Shown here piece after piece: positions 17,103-25,469 of a DNA stretch of 64,000 bases (within the stretch, counting starts at the first letter, position 1; every line of letters starts with the position of its first letter). The stretch lies in contig NZ_JAKEIO010000028.1 of assembly GCF_021474405.1 (NCBI RefSeq), positions 1 to 64,000 of the forward strand, in the 5' to 3' direction. Source of the stretch: [Streptosporangium] indianense. Its GTDB lineage: Bacteria > Actinomycetota > Actinomycetes > Streptomycetales > Streptomycetaceae. A model generated the notes under the pieces. It ran no database searches. It was not told the DNA's origin and saw only the letters and a program-made list of their open reading frames with translations. The position numbers and the translations under genes were made by a program.

Positions 17103-19642
17103 GAGACCTGCCTTTCCGGTTCTGCCGCGTGGTGAGGCTCCGGGCGGGTTCCCGCCGCGCGGAGGGTGAGGACCATGGTCAGCCCGCCGCCGGGGGTGTC
17201 CTCGGCGTTCAGGGTGCCGCCCATGGCCTCGGCGAAGCCGCGCGCCACGGCGAGCCCGAGGCCCACCCCGGCGCCGCGCGGGGCGTCGCCGTGACGCTGG
17301 AACGGTGCGAAGATGCGGTCCTTGGCCGCGTCGGGGACGCCCGGCCCCCGGTCGACGACCCGCACCTCGACCCGGTCGGCGAGCGCGCTGGCGGCGACCA
17401 GCACGGGTGTACCGGGCGGAGCGTACTTGACGGCGTTCTCCACGAGGTTGGCCACCGTCCGCTCCAGCAGTCCGGGGTCGACCGCGACCATGGGCAGGGT
17501 CTCCGGGACGTCCAGTTCGGCGCTGCCCTCGGGCACGCCCCCGAGCGCCATCGGCACGACCTCGTCCAGGTCGATCTCGCGGATCAGCGGGGTGACGGTG
17601 CCGGTCTGGAGGCGGGACATGTCCAGCAGGTTGCCGACGAGGTGGTCGAGGCGGTCGGCGCCCTCCTCGATGCCTTCCAGCAGCTCGGCCCGGTCCTCCT
17701 CGGACCACTCGACGTCCTCGGAGCGCAGGGAGGTCACCGCCGCCTTGATGCCGGCGAGCGGGGTCCGCAGATCGTGGCTGACGGCGGCGAGCAGCGCCGT
17801 GCGGATGCGGTTGCCCTCGGCGAGCGTGCGGGCCCGGTCGGCCTCCTCCCGGAGCCGGCGGCGGTCCAGGACGACGGCGGCCTGGGCGGCGAAGGCGGCC
17901 AGCACCCGGCGGTCCTCGGCGGGCAGCACGCGGCCGGTGAGCGCCAGGGCCATGTGGTCGCCGACGGGCATGTCCACGTCCGCCTGGTCGGGCCGCTCGA
18001 CGGGACGTCCCCGGCCGACGCGTCCGGCACAGGTCCAGGGCTCGACGTCGCTCGCCCGTTCCAGCAGGGCTGCCGACTCCATGCCGAAGGTCTCCCGCAC
18101 CCGTTCCAACAGCTCTTCCAGGCCGGTCTCGCCGCGCAGCACGTTGCCCGCGAGGAAGGACAGGATCTCGGACTCGGCCCGCAGCCGGGCCGCCTGCTGG
18201 GTGCGGCGGGCGGCCAGGTCGACCACGGACGCCACCGCCACACCGACCGCCACGAAGATCACGATGGCGACGATGTTCTTCGGGTCGGCGATGGTCCAGC
18301 GGTGCAGGGGCGGTGAGTAGAAGTAGTTCAGCAGCAGGGAGCCCACCGCCGCCGACGCCAGGGCGGGCAGCAGTCCGCCGAGCAGGGCCGCCGCCACCGT
18401 CAGCGCCAGGAACAGCAGCATGTCGTTGGCGAGGCCGAGACCTACGGTGCTCAGCAACACCGTCAGGACCGGCGGTCCGACGATTCCGACCAGCCAGCCC
18501 CACGTCCGCCGGGACCGCCCGAGCCGCGTGCCCCGGGCCACCGGCAGTCCGCGGCCCTTGGCGACCTCGTCGTGGGTGACGATGTGCACGTCCAGGTCGG
18601 GCCCGGACTCCCGGGCGACGGTGGCGCCGACGCCGGGTCCGAAGACGTACTGCCAGCTCTTGCGACGCGAGGAGCCCAGCACGATCTGGGTGGCGTTCAC
18701 GCCCCGGGCGAAGGCGAGCAGCGCGGCCGGTATGTCGTCGCCGACGACGTGATGGAACGTTCCGCCGAGATCCTCGACCAGGGTCCGCTGCATCGCGAGT
18801 TCCTTGGGCGAGGCAGAGGTCAGGCCGTCGCTGCGGGCTATGTAGACGGCCAGCACCTCGCCGCCGGCGCCCTTCTCGGCCAGCCGGGCGCCCCTGCGGA
18901 TGAGGGTGCGGCCCTCGGGGCCGCCGGTCAGACCGACCACGATCCGCTCGCGCGAGCCCCAGATCTTCGATACCCGGTGCTCGCTGCGGTACCGGGTGAG
19001 GTGGGCGTCGACCCGGTCGGCCACCCACAGCAGCGCCAGCTCGCGCAGGGCGGTCAGGTTTCCGGGGCGGAAGTAGTTCGACAGGGCGGCGTCGACCTTG
19101 TCGGACTGGTAGACGTTGCCGTGCGCCAGCCGCCGCCGCAGGGCCTCGGGCGTCATGTCGACCAGCTCGACCTGGTCGGCCCGGCGCACCACCTCGTCCG
19201 GCACCGTCTCCTGCTGCCGCGCCCCGGTGATCGACTCGACGACGTCGCCGAGGGACTCCAGATGCTGGATGTTGACGGTGGAGACCACGTCGATCCCGGC
19301 GGCGAGCAGTTCCTCCACGTCCTGCCAGCGCTTGGCGTTGCGGGAGCCCGGGACGTTCGTGTGGGCGAGTTCGTCCACCAGGGCGACCTGGGGACGGCGG
19401 GCGAGGACGGCGTCGAGGTCCATCTCGGTGAAGACGCCGCCGCGGTGCTCCAGCTCCTTGCGCGGCACCTGCTCCAGGCCGTGCAGCATCACCTCGGTGC
19501 GGGGCCTGCCGTGGTGCTCGACGAAGGCGACCACACAGTCCGTGCCCCGCCCGACCCGGCGGTGGGCCTCGGACAGCATCGCGTACGTCTTGCCGACGCC
19601 CGGCGCCGCGCCGAGGTGGATCCGAAGCTTGCCGCGTGCCAT
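17099..19642 (-). CDS. kdpD: KdpD osmosensitive potassium-channel histidine kinase
   Basis: The 847-residue protein has the N-terminal KdpD domain with Walker-type GAAPGVGKT at 11-19 and a TNVPGSRNAKRW segment. These are followed by a universal-stress-protein domain, four closely spaced membrane helices (about 395-500, DUF4118), a GAF-like region, HisKA with AAVSHDLRTPLAG, and HATPase with the G boxes near the end. All catalytic blocks are present and the length is typical. KdpD senses potassium limitation or turgor and its USP domain binds c-di-AMP in some bacteria. It is cotranscribed with kdpE and lies in a region full of potassium genes, but without its pump. Confidence 0.93.
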   Translation of the reverse strand: MARGKLRIHLGAAPGVGKTYAMLSEAHRRVGRGTDCVVAFVEHHGRPRTEVMLHGLEQVPRKELEHRGGVFTEMDLDAVLARRPQVALVDELAHTNVPGSRNAKRWQDVEELLAAGIDVVSTVNIQHLESLGDVVESITGARQQETVPDEVVRRADQVELVDMTPEALRRRLAHGNVYQSDKVDAALSNYFRPGNLTALRELALLWVADRVDAHLTRYRSEHRVSKIWGSRERIVVGLTGGPEGRTLIRRGARLAEKGAGGEVLAVYIARSDGLTSASPKELAMQRTLVEDLGGTFHHVVGDDIPAALLAFARGVNATQIVLGSSRRKSWQYVFGPGVGATVARESGPDLDVHIVTHDEVAKGRGLPVARGTRLGRSRRTWGWLVGIVGPPVLTVLLSTVGLGLANDMLLFLALTVAAALLGGLLPALASAAVGSLLLNYFYSPPLHRWTIADPKNIVAIVIFVAVGVAVASVVDLAARRTQQAARLRAESEILSFLAGNVLRGETGLEELLERVRETFGMESAALLERASDVEPWTCAGRVGRGRPVERPDQADVDMPVGDHMALALTGRVLPAEDRRVLAAFAAQAAVVLDRRRLREEADRARTLAEGNRIRTALLAAVSHDLRTPLAGIKAAVTSLRSEDVEWSEEDRAELLEGIEEGADRLDHLVGNLLDMSRLQTGTVTPLIREIDLDEVVPMALGGVPEGSAELDVPETLPMVAVDPGLLERTVANLVENAVKYAPPGTPVLVAASALADRVEVRVVDRGPGVPDAAKDRIFAPFQRHGDAPRGAGVGLGLAVARGFAEAMGGTLNAEDTPGGGLTMVLTLRAAGTRPEPHHAAEPERQVS

Positions 19643-19786
19643 TGCCCCATTGTCTTTCGGTGCCGCGCCGACTGCGCAGCGTCGACCCTACGGCCGGGCA
19701 GCGCCCCGTGCGGTGCCGGGCGGGTGCCCTGCGCACACTTTGACGGAACCCTGACGCTGCCGGTCCGTGGGCGGGACCGGGTGGGA

Positions 19787-19815
19787 CCGGGCGCCGGGTC
19801 CCCACCGGCGCCCGG
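19787..19815 (-). terminator. hairpin after the alginate-lyase-like gene
   Basis: An 11-bp perfect stem CCGGGCGCCGG/CCGGCGCCCGG with a 7-base loop lies 11 bases beyond the stop codon of the leftward gene at 19827. Confidence 0.6.
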
Positions 19816-19826
19816 CCGGACATGGG

Positions 19827-21002
19827 TCAGGCGGGGTTGTCGCCGTGGGTGAGGGTCTCCCAGGCGACGAAGAGGTTGTTGCTGCCGGCCGGGCGGCCGC
19901 GCAGGGTCAGCGTCCCGGTGTTGGTCATGGCGTGGCCGAGACGGTTGGCCAGGGCGTTGTGGCCGACCTCGGTCACCGGCCCGAGCCCGAGCTTCAGCGA
20001 GCCGCCGCACAGCCGGCCCTCGGCACCGGCGCCGAGCTGGTACTTGGCGTGGAAACCGAGCCCGTGCCGCAGCCGCTCGCCCACGTCGGTGCCGTAGAGG
20101 TCCTGGCCCTGGATGCGGCTGGTCTCGGCGACGTGCGAGACGGCCGAGAGGCCGTAGCCGGTGTGGGTGAAGTCGCGGCAGGTCTCCTGGCTGAGGCCGT
20201 TGACGAAGGTCGACTGCCCCTGCCAGTACTTGACGATCTTGTCCCGGGTGTTCAGGTTCTGGCTCGGCACGGTCTTCGGCAGCGCGCCGTCGGACTCCAG
20301 GTAGACGTAGGCGGCCGTGCGCGTGCGGAACTTCGCCATGGCCTTGTCGTAGGACGCCTTGTCCTCCAGGAAGACGGAGATGCCGACGGCGGCCTCCATC
20401 ATCGACAACTCCCAGTTGCCGTTGGAGTTCGAGCCGTTGATGATCTCGGGCAGGTAGACGGTGCGGAGCATGGTGGCGAAGCGGCCGGAGTTCGCCCAGG
20501 TGCCGGTGTACGTGTACTTGATGATCTCGGCGGCCTTCGGCCAGGAGGAGCCGGCCCAGCCGGTCTGAAGGGGCGCGTTGCTGTTGGTGTGGTCCCTGAT
20601 GACGGTGGACCACGCGTCCATCAGCTCGATGGCCTTGCGGGCGTGCCGTTCATCACGGGTGAGGTACCAGGCGAGGGCGTGGGTGTACGCGGCGATCGCG
20701 TCCTCGCGCTCGTCGGTGCAGCCGAGGTCGGGGTTGGAGTACGAACCGCATTCGACGACCGCCCGGGGCTTGGGCGTGCGGTTCAGGTCGGCGTACTTGG
20801 TCGCCATCATCTGGTCGAAGGCGCCCTTCCAGGGCTGGGCGCCGGCGTTGACCTTGGACCGGGTGAAGTCCAACTGGCTCTTGGAGACGGTGACTCCGGG
20901 GTGGGCGAAGGCCGCGGGGGCGCTGGGAGCGGCGTCGGCGGGCCAGGCGAGGGCACCGGCGACGAGGGCGGCCGAGGCCGCGAGGAGAGCGGTTCTGCGC
21001 AT
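19827..21002 (-). CDS. secreted alginate-lyase-family protein
   Basis: The 391-residue protein has a signal peptide (basic MRR start, hydrophobic 4-20, cleavage after ADA near 25). The mature part is an all-helical (alpha/alpha toroid) alginate_lyase domain. Characteristic segments are NSNGNWELSMMEA and CRDFTHTGYGL, carrying the Asn, Arg and His residues expected at the active site of PL5-like lyases. It would cleave uronic-acid polysaccharides outside the cell by beta-elimination. It is a single gene between kdpD and the DUF3710 operon and breaks the conserved core order, so it may be an insertion. The true substrate may differ from alginate. Confidence 0.83.
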   Translation of the reverse strand: MRRTALLAASAALVAGALAWPADAAPSAPAAFAHPGVTVSKSQLDFTRSKVNAGAQPWKGAFDQMMATKYADLNRTPKPRAVVECGSYSNPDLGCTDEREDAIAAYTHALAWYLTRDERHARKAIELMDAWSTVIRDHTNSNAPLQTGWAGSSWPKAAEIIKYTYTGTWANSGRFATMLRTVYLPEIINGSNSNGNWELSMMEAAVGISVFLEDKASYDKAMAKFRTRTAAYVYLESDGALPKTVPSQNLNTRDKIVKYWQGQSTFVNGLSQETCRDFTHTGYGLSAVSHVAETSRIQGQDLYGTDVGERLRHGLGFHAKYQLGAGAEGRLCGGSLKLGLGPVTEVGHNALANRLGHAMTNTGTLTLRGRPAGSNNLFVAWETLTHGDNPA

Positions 21003-21115
21003 GCGTGGGGGCCTTCCGTTCTCGTATGTGAACGTGAAGCGCCTTTATGAACAGACGCGTTGGACGGAGACGGTAGGTACAGACCAATGGGCCGTCAAGG
21101 TTCCGCGCATGAGAA

Positions 21116-21145
21116 AGGGCCGCACCCCCGGTGGGGTACGGCCCT
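21116..21145 (-). terminator. hairpin after the DUF3710 operon
   Basis: A 13-bp GC-rich stem with one mismatch and a four-base loop lies 15 bases past the DUF3710 stop codon; its leftward exit runs into T-rich sequence. Confidence 0.6.
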
Positions 21146-21160
21146 GGTGTCTCGGTGCGC

Positions 21161-21913
21161 TCAGCGGACCTCGGTGATCTCCGGCCCGCGCTGGAGCTGG
21201 CCCATTCCGCCGGCGAAACGGGAGCCCTCCTCCTGCTGGACACCCTCGGGGACCATCTGGGCGTCGTTCGGCAGCTTCAGGACGATCGGGTCGCGGGGCG
21301 CCATCGGGCCCTCGCCGCGGACCACGACCGTGTCCCGGAAGATCTGCTCGAGCAGCCCGGCTGCCTGCGGCTGCACCGCACCCTGACCCGAGATGACTCC
21401 GCGCAGGAACCAGCGGGGGCCGTCCACGCCGACGAACCGCACGACCTGGAAGCCACCGGTACCGTCCGGCAGCTGTACGGGCACCTGGGCGCGCAGCTCC
21501 CAGCCCAGCGGCCCCTCGACCTCGTCGACGATGCCGCCCTGCTGGGTGATGCCGGTGCCGATCTCCTCACGCACCTCGCCCCAGATGCCCTCGCGCTTGG
21601 GCGCGGCGAAGCCCTGCAGCTGGATGGCGCTGTCGCGCAGCACGACCGTCGCCGCGACGATCGCGTCGCCCGCGACCTCGACCCTGAGCTCCATGCCGTC
21701 GACGCCCGGCACGAACAGGCCGCCCAGGTCGACCCGGCCTTCGCCCGGGTCACGGACCTCGGAGCTGTCCCACGGGCCGTCGGGGCGCGGCGCGGGCTCC
21801 AGCCTCAGGCGCTCGCGCTCTTCGTCCGCCTCGGTGTCGACACCGTCGACGACCTGCTCGGTCTCGCCGGCCGCGCCCTCGGCGGCATCCCTCTTCTTGC
21901 GACGTCCGAACAC
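21161..21913 (-). CDS. DUF3710 protein
   Basis: The 250-residue cytoplasmic protein begins VFGRRKKRD from a GTG and has a charged, low-complexity first 50 residues. The DUF3710 body follows, with GWELRAQVPVQLPDG and RWFLRG. It is the counterpart of Rv2696c and lies one base after the dut stop codon, as in other actinobacteria. The function is not known; the tight linkage to dUTPase suggests nucleotide or DNA maintenance, but this is only context. Confidence 0.85.
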   Translation of the reverse strand: MFGRRKKRDAAEGAAGETEQVVDGVDTEADEERERLRLEPAPRPDGPWDSSEVRDPGEGRVDLGGLFVPGVDGMELRVEVAGDAIVAATVVLRDSAIQLQGFAAPKREGIWGEVREEIGTGITQQGGIVDEVEGPLGWELRAQVPVQLPDGTGGFQVVRFVGVDGPRWFLRGVISGQGAVQPQAAGLLEQIFRDTVVVRGEGPMAPRDPIVLKLPNDAQMVPEGVQQEEGSRFAGGMGQLQRGPEITEVR

Positions 21914-21914
21914 G

Positions 21915-22610
21915 TCACTGTCCTTCCCGGTCGGATACGACCGAAGCGTATCGATTCCCACCCGCCCGACCGCCCATGGCGGCCTGACCGCTTGTGCCGC
22001 TCGTCCCGTCCACCGCGGCATGGCCTCCGGTGGACCCGAAGCCCCCCTCGGCCCGCGCGGAGCCGGGAAGTTCCGCCACCTCCTGGAAGCGGACCCTCTC
22101 GACCTGCTGGACTACCAGTTGGGCGATCCGGTCGAAGCGCTCGAACCGCACGGCCTCGCGCGGGTCGAGATTCACCACGATCACCTTGATCTCCCCACGG
22201 TACCCGGCATCAACCGTCCCCGGGGCATTCACCAGGGCGACGCCGCAACGAGCGGCCAGACCGGATCGCGGGTGCACGAAGGCCGCGTACCCCTCGGGCA
22301 GCGCCACAGACACGCCCGTGGGCAGTACGGCCCGTTCGCCCGGCTCCAGTTGGCACGCCTCGGTGGTGCGCAGATCGGCTCCGGCGTCCCCGGGCTGCGC
22401 ATACGACGGAAGCGGCACCTCCGGATCGAGGCGCCGGATCAGCACGTCCAGCGGCGGCCTGCCCCCGGGGCTCGCGGGAGCCACGGGGCTGCCCGGGCCC
22501 GCGGCGTCCAAGGGGCCGACGGTGCCCGCGGGGTCGGCGTGGCCTCCGGGCCGCACGGCGTCGACGGGGGCGGCGGTGCTCCCGGCGCTCGCCGGACGTT
22601 CCGCGCTCAC
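21915..22610 (-). CDS. dut: dUTP diphosphatase with long low-complexity N-terminus
   Basis: The trimeric dUTPase hydrolyses dUTP to dUMP and keeps uracil out of DNA. All five motifs are present: motif 1 GDAGADLRT, motif 2 PRSGLA, motif 3 with GTVDAGYRGEIKV, motif 4 ERFDRIAQLVVQ and the C-terminal motif 5 GSxARAEGGFGSTGGH. The GTG start overlaps the stop of the thioesterase gene (GTGA). That start adds about 53 Pro/Ala/Gly-rich residues before the first conserved residue, RPPLDVLIRRLDPEVPLP, and the C-terminus is extended by about 35. Usual members are about 150-180 residues, against 231 here. The catalytic part is intact. Confidence 0.92.
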   Translation of the reverse strand: MSAERPASAGSTAAPVDAVRPGGHADPAGTVGPLDAAGPGSPVAPASPGGRPPLDVLIRRLDPEVPLPSYAQPGDAGADLRTTEACQLEPGERAVLPTGVSVALPEGYAAFVHPRSGLAARCGVALVNAPGTVDAGYRGEIKVIVVNLDPREAVRFERFDRIAQLVVQQVERVRFQEVAELPGSARAEGGFGSTGGHAAVDGTSGTSGQAAMGGRAGGNRYASVVSDREGQ

Positions 22611-23191
22611 GGGTTCACCTCGAAGGCACGGGTGCGCCGGATCTGGTCCGGGTCGCTCATGGCCGCCTGGATCTCCTCCTGGCGGCCGTGGTCGACGAAA
22701 TGGTCGACCTTCACCTCGATGAAGAGGGCGTCGGCGCGCACGGCGACGGGCCCGTCGGGGCCGCCGACGCGTCCGGTCGCGGTGGAGTAGATCTTCCGTC
22801 CCGCCACGGCCGTCACCTCCGCCTCCAGGTGCAGGGTCGTGCCGACGGGCACGGGCCGCACGAAGTCGGTCTCCAGACGCCCGGTCACCGCGATCGTGCG
22901 CAGCAGCCAGTTCAGCGAGCCGAGGGTCTCGTCCAGCGCGGAGGCGAGCACGCCGCCGTGCGCGAGGCCCGGCGCACCCTGATGGGCGGGCTGGACGGTG
23001 AACTCGGCGGTGAGCGACACGCCCTCACCGGCCCGCGCCTCCAGGTGCAGCCCGTGCGGCTGGTCGCCACCACAGCCGAAACACTGGCCGTAGTGGGCGC
23101 CGAGGAGCTCACCGGGTGCGGGCGCGTCCGGGTGCCGCACCGGTTGCACGGCGTCGGCCGGAGGCTGAAGAGCTGGGGAAGTACCACTCAC
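22607..23191 (-). CDS. PaaI-family hotdog thioesterase
   Basis: The 194-residue protein carries a cysteine-containing GQCFGCGGDQPHGLHL segment and a hotdog domain with LAHGGVLASALDETLG, where Asp/Glu and His-Gly-Gly form the acyl-CoA thioesterase active site. GTG at 23191 was preferred over the frame extending to 23251, which would run into the divergent DUF3093 start. It is the first gene of a thioesterase-dut-DUF3710 operon. The acyl substrate is unknown. Confidence 0.85.
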   Translation of the reverse strand: MSGTSPALQPPADAVQPVRHPDAPAPGELLGAHYGQCFGCGGDQPHGLHLEARAGEGVSLTAEFTVQPAHQGAPGLAHGGVLASALDETLGSLNWLLRTIAVTGRLETDFVRPVPVGTTLHLEAEVTAVAGRKIYSTATGRVGGPDGPVAVRADALFIEVKVDHFVDHGRQEEIQAAMSDPDQIRRTRAFEVNP

Positions 23192-23249
23192 AGCCGGAGA
23201 CCTTACCCGCGCGTCGGCCGCTTCCGGACACCGTGTCAAGCTTGGCTCC

Positions 23250-23705
23250 ATGCAGCTCTCCGCCGCCCCCTACGAAGAACGCCTGACCGCCCCGCGGACC
23301 TGGTGGCTGATCTCGTTCCTCGTGGGCGTCTCGATGGCCCTGATCCTGCTCCCCTTCGGCACGCTGCCGATGCTGGGCGGCCTGGCCGGGGGCACCGCGG
23401 TGGCGGCCGTCGCCGCGAGTTCCTACGGCGCGGTGCGCATCCGCGTGGTCGGCGACTCCCTGATCGCGGGCGAGGCGAAGATCCCGCTGGCGGCACTGGG
23501 CGAGGCGGAGGTGCTGGACGCGGAGGAGGCCCGCGCCTGGCGCACCTACAAGGCCGACCCGCGCGCCTTCCTCCTGCTGCGCGCGTACATCCCCACGGCC
23601 CTGCGCGTGGAGGTCACGGACCCGCAGGACCCGACGCCGTACCTGTACCTGTCCACGCGCGAGCCGGAGCGCCTGGCGGAGGCACTGCGGACGGCGAAGC
23701 CGTAG
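23250..23705 (+). CDS. DUF3093 membrane protein
   Basis: The 151-residue protein has two hydrophobic helices (about 16-38 and 42-62) followed by a soluble beta-rich domain with PHYTLKADPRAFLL-like pattern (RTYKADPRAFLLLRAY). It is the Rv2698 family found beside dut and DUF4193 throughout actinobacteria. It is divergent from the thioesterase operon. Function unknown. Confidence 0.82.
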   Translation: MQLSAAPYEERLTAPRTWWLISFLVGVSMALILLPFGTLPMLGGLAGGTAVAAVAASSYGAVRIRVVGDSLIAGEAKIPLAALGEAEVLDAEEARAWRTYKADPRAFLLLRAYIPTALRVEVTDPQDPTPYLYLSTREPERLAEALRTAKP

Positions 23706-23778
23706 CACACCTGCACGGGGAGTCACCCGGTCAGTGCGTTGACGGCCCTCGCCCGCCCCGGTCGGCGCGCCCGCCGTC

Positions 23779-24753
23779 TCAGCGGCTGTCGCCGCGTCTG
23801 CTGTCGTGTCCGCCGTCGTCGCGCCGGTGGCCCTCGTGGCGGCCCAGGGGGTCGTGCGTGATCTCGCCCATCTCCAGGGCGTCCGCGGGACGCTCCAGCG
23901 TGGGGAGCGCCTCCAGGGCCTCCCAGGGCACCTGGATCTTGCGCAGGTCCCGGCGGATCCGCCCGGCGAGCTTTCTCGTCTCGCCGCGGTTCATGGCCGC
24001 TCCTACGGCGGCGCCCACCATGAAGGGCATCAGGTTGGGCATGTTGCGAAGCGTGCGCTTCATGATCCGCTGCCGCAGTTCGCGTTTCATGCGGCTGTTC
24101 AGCGCCGTGCTGAGGGTCGACGGCTTGGACGCGTCGATGCCTCGCTCCCCCGACCAGGAGTCGAGGTACGCGGTGCTGCGCTGCTTGAGGTTGCCGGGCG
24201 GTCGCACCCCGTAGACCTCGTGGAGTTCGGCGATCAGCTTCAGCTCGATCGCGGCGACGCCGGTGACCTCGGCGGCCAGTTCCGTCGGCATCGCCGGGGG
24301 CACGGGAAGCATCGCGGCCGCGCCGATGCCGGCGCCGACCGTCGCCGTCGCCTTCGCGGCGCCCGCCACGAGCTTGTCGGCCAGCTCCTCGGGGCCGAGG
24401 CCCGGGAACTGCCGGCGCAGCGCCGCAAGGTCCCGTACGGGGACGCGCGGGGCCAGTTCGATGATCCGGTCGGCGAGGTAGGCGAGCCCGGCACGGGCCC
24501 GATCGCCGCCCTTGCGGGCGCCTTCCCTGGCACGATCCCGGATCGTCCCCGCCCGCCGTCTCGCGACGGGTGCGGGGACGTCCACGGACGCCGGGAGGTC
24601 ACCCCGGTCCGCTGCCGGTTCGAGCGAGGCCGTCTCCGGACCGGTTGAGCCTCGCTCGTCGTCACGCGCGCTGTACCGCGGGCCGTCGAGCGGCCCTTCG
24701 TCCGCTTCCCGCTTGGAGAAGCGGCGCTTCCAGGGAGGGGTCGAGCCAGTCAC
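23779..24753 (-). CDS. conserved hypothetical protein with a hydrophobic glycine-rich core
   Basis: The 324-residue protein has an acidic and Arg-rich first 80 residues, a central glycine/alanine-rich hydrophobic stretch (about 128-170), a second one with PFMVGAAVGAAMN (about 243-255), and a highly charged C-terminus. It resembles EcsC-like or actinobacterial hypothetical proteins between dut and DUF4193. No catalytic motif is visible. GTG start, 13 bases after the DUF4193 stop, indicates a two-gene operon. Confidence 0.72.
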   Translation of the reverse strand: MTGSTPPWKRRFSKREADEGPLDGPRYSARDDERGSTGPETASLEPAADRGDLPASVDVPAPVARRRAGTIRDRAREGARKGGDRARAGLAYLADRIIELAPRVPVRDLAALRRQFPGLGPEELADKLVAGAAKATATVGAGIGAAAMLPVPPAMPTELAAEVTGVAAIELKLIAELHEVYGVRPPGNLKQRSTAYLDSWSGERGIDASKPSTLSTALNSRMKRELRQRIMKRTLRNMPNLMPFMVGAAVGAAMNRGETRKLAGRIRRDLRKIQVPWEALEALPTLERPADALEMGEITHDPLGRHEGHRRDDGGHDSRRGDSR

Positions 24754-24766
24754 GGCCGACCCGTCC

Positions 24767-25063
24767 TCAGTCGCAGTCGCGGCAGATCGGCTGACCGTTC
24801 TTCTCGCGGGCCAGCTGGCTGCGGTGGTGCACCAGGAAGCAGCTCATGCACGTGAACTCGTCCTGCTGCTTCGGGAGCACCCGGACGGCCAGCTCCTCGT
24901 TCGAGAGGTCGGCTCCGGGCAGCTCAAGGCCTTCGGCGGCCTCGAACTCGTCGACGTCCACGGCGGAAGCCGACTTGTCGTTCCTCCGGGCCTTCAGCTC
25001 TTCGAGGCTGTCCGAGTCGACGTCGTCGTCGGTCTTGCGTGGAGTGTCGTAATCGGTTGCCAT
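24767..25063 (-). CDS. DUF4193 zinc-ribbon-like protein
   Basis: The 98-residue acidic protein ends in a zinc-binding pattern: CMSC, a following HH, and CRDC. It is the family of Rv2699c, almost universal in actinobacteria. ATG follows a strong GGGGGAG site. Its position in the conserved block, upstream of the hypothetical protein, is typical. The Cys/His pattern suggests a role in transcription or RNA binding but this is not established from sequence. Confidence 0.88.
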   Translation of the reverse strand: MATDYDTPRKTDDDVDSDSLEELKARRNDKSASAVDVDEFEAAEGLELPGADLSNEELAVRVLPKQQDEFTCMSCFLVHHRSQLAREKNGQPICRDCD

Positions 25064-25469
25064 GGTCGCTCTCCCCCTCTGGGTGTCTGCGGTGTCTCCA
25101 GCGCACGTAACGCGTGAGAGGCCGGACTTGTGCCCGACCTGAGGCGGAGATTTTGCCTCACATCAAGGTCTGTTACTCAATCGACACCCAACCGGACTCC
25201 TGACGAGTGATCGGCTTGGATGGCGATGGGGACCGTACACGGTCCGAATGCTGCACGCCAAAGGCGTCTCACCGTGTACTTCCCGTGATCAAGACCCCCG
25301 AAAACCGGGATTTTCCCGGCTTTACGACAGCGTGCATGATCACGGAGAGTAGATGGCCAGAAAGGCGTCCCTGTGATCGATCACACACGGCGCACGCGCG
25401 GCGACGCATCAGAAATTCCGCGCAAAGCGAACATCCCCGAGTGTCACCGAGTGGATCGGCGACATGATC
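25064..25469. other. intergenic region upstream of DUF4193
   Basis: This 406-base region lies between cutS (which ends at 25470) and the DUF4193 start. It is less GC-rich than its surroundings and contains the palindrome listed at 25372-25385. The DUF4193 promoter must be here. No gene is supported. Confidence 0.45.
25372..25385. promoter_or_regulatory. 14-bp palindrome, Crp-like half sites
   Basis: TGTGATC/GATCACA is a perfect palindrome. It fits the loose GTG-N6-CAC pattern of Streptomyces Crp sites. It is about 310 bases upstream of the DUF4193 start and downstream of cutS, so its target is unclear. Confidence 0.3.

Noticed and set aside
16422..19823. A single 1133-residue protein spanning kdpE and kdpD
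   Set aside because: The long frame joins the kdpE frame to a shadow of kdpD. KdpD has its own complete frame with all motifs, ending four bases into kdpE.
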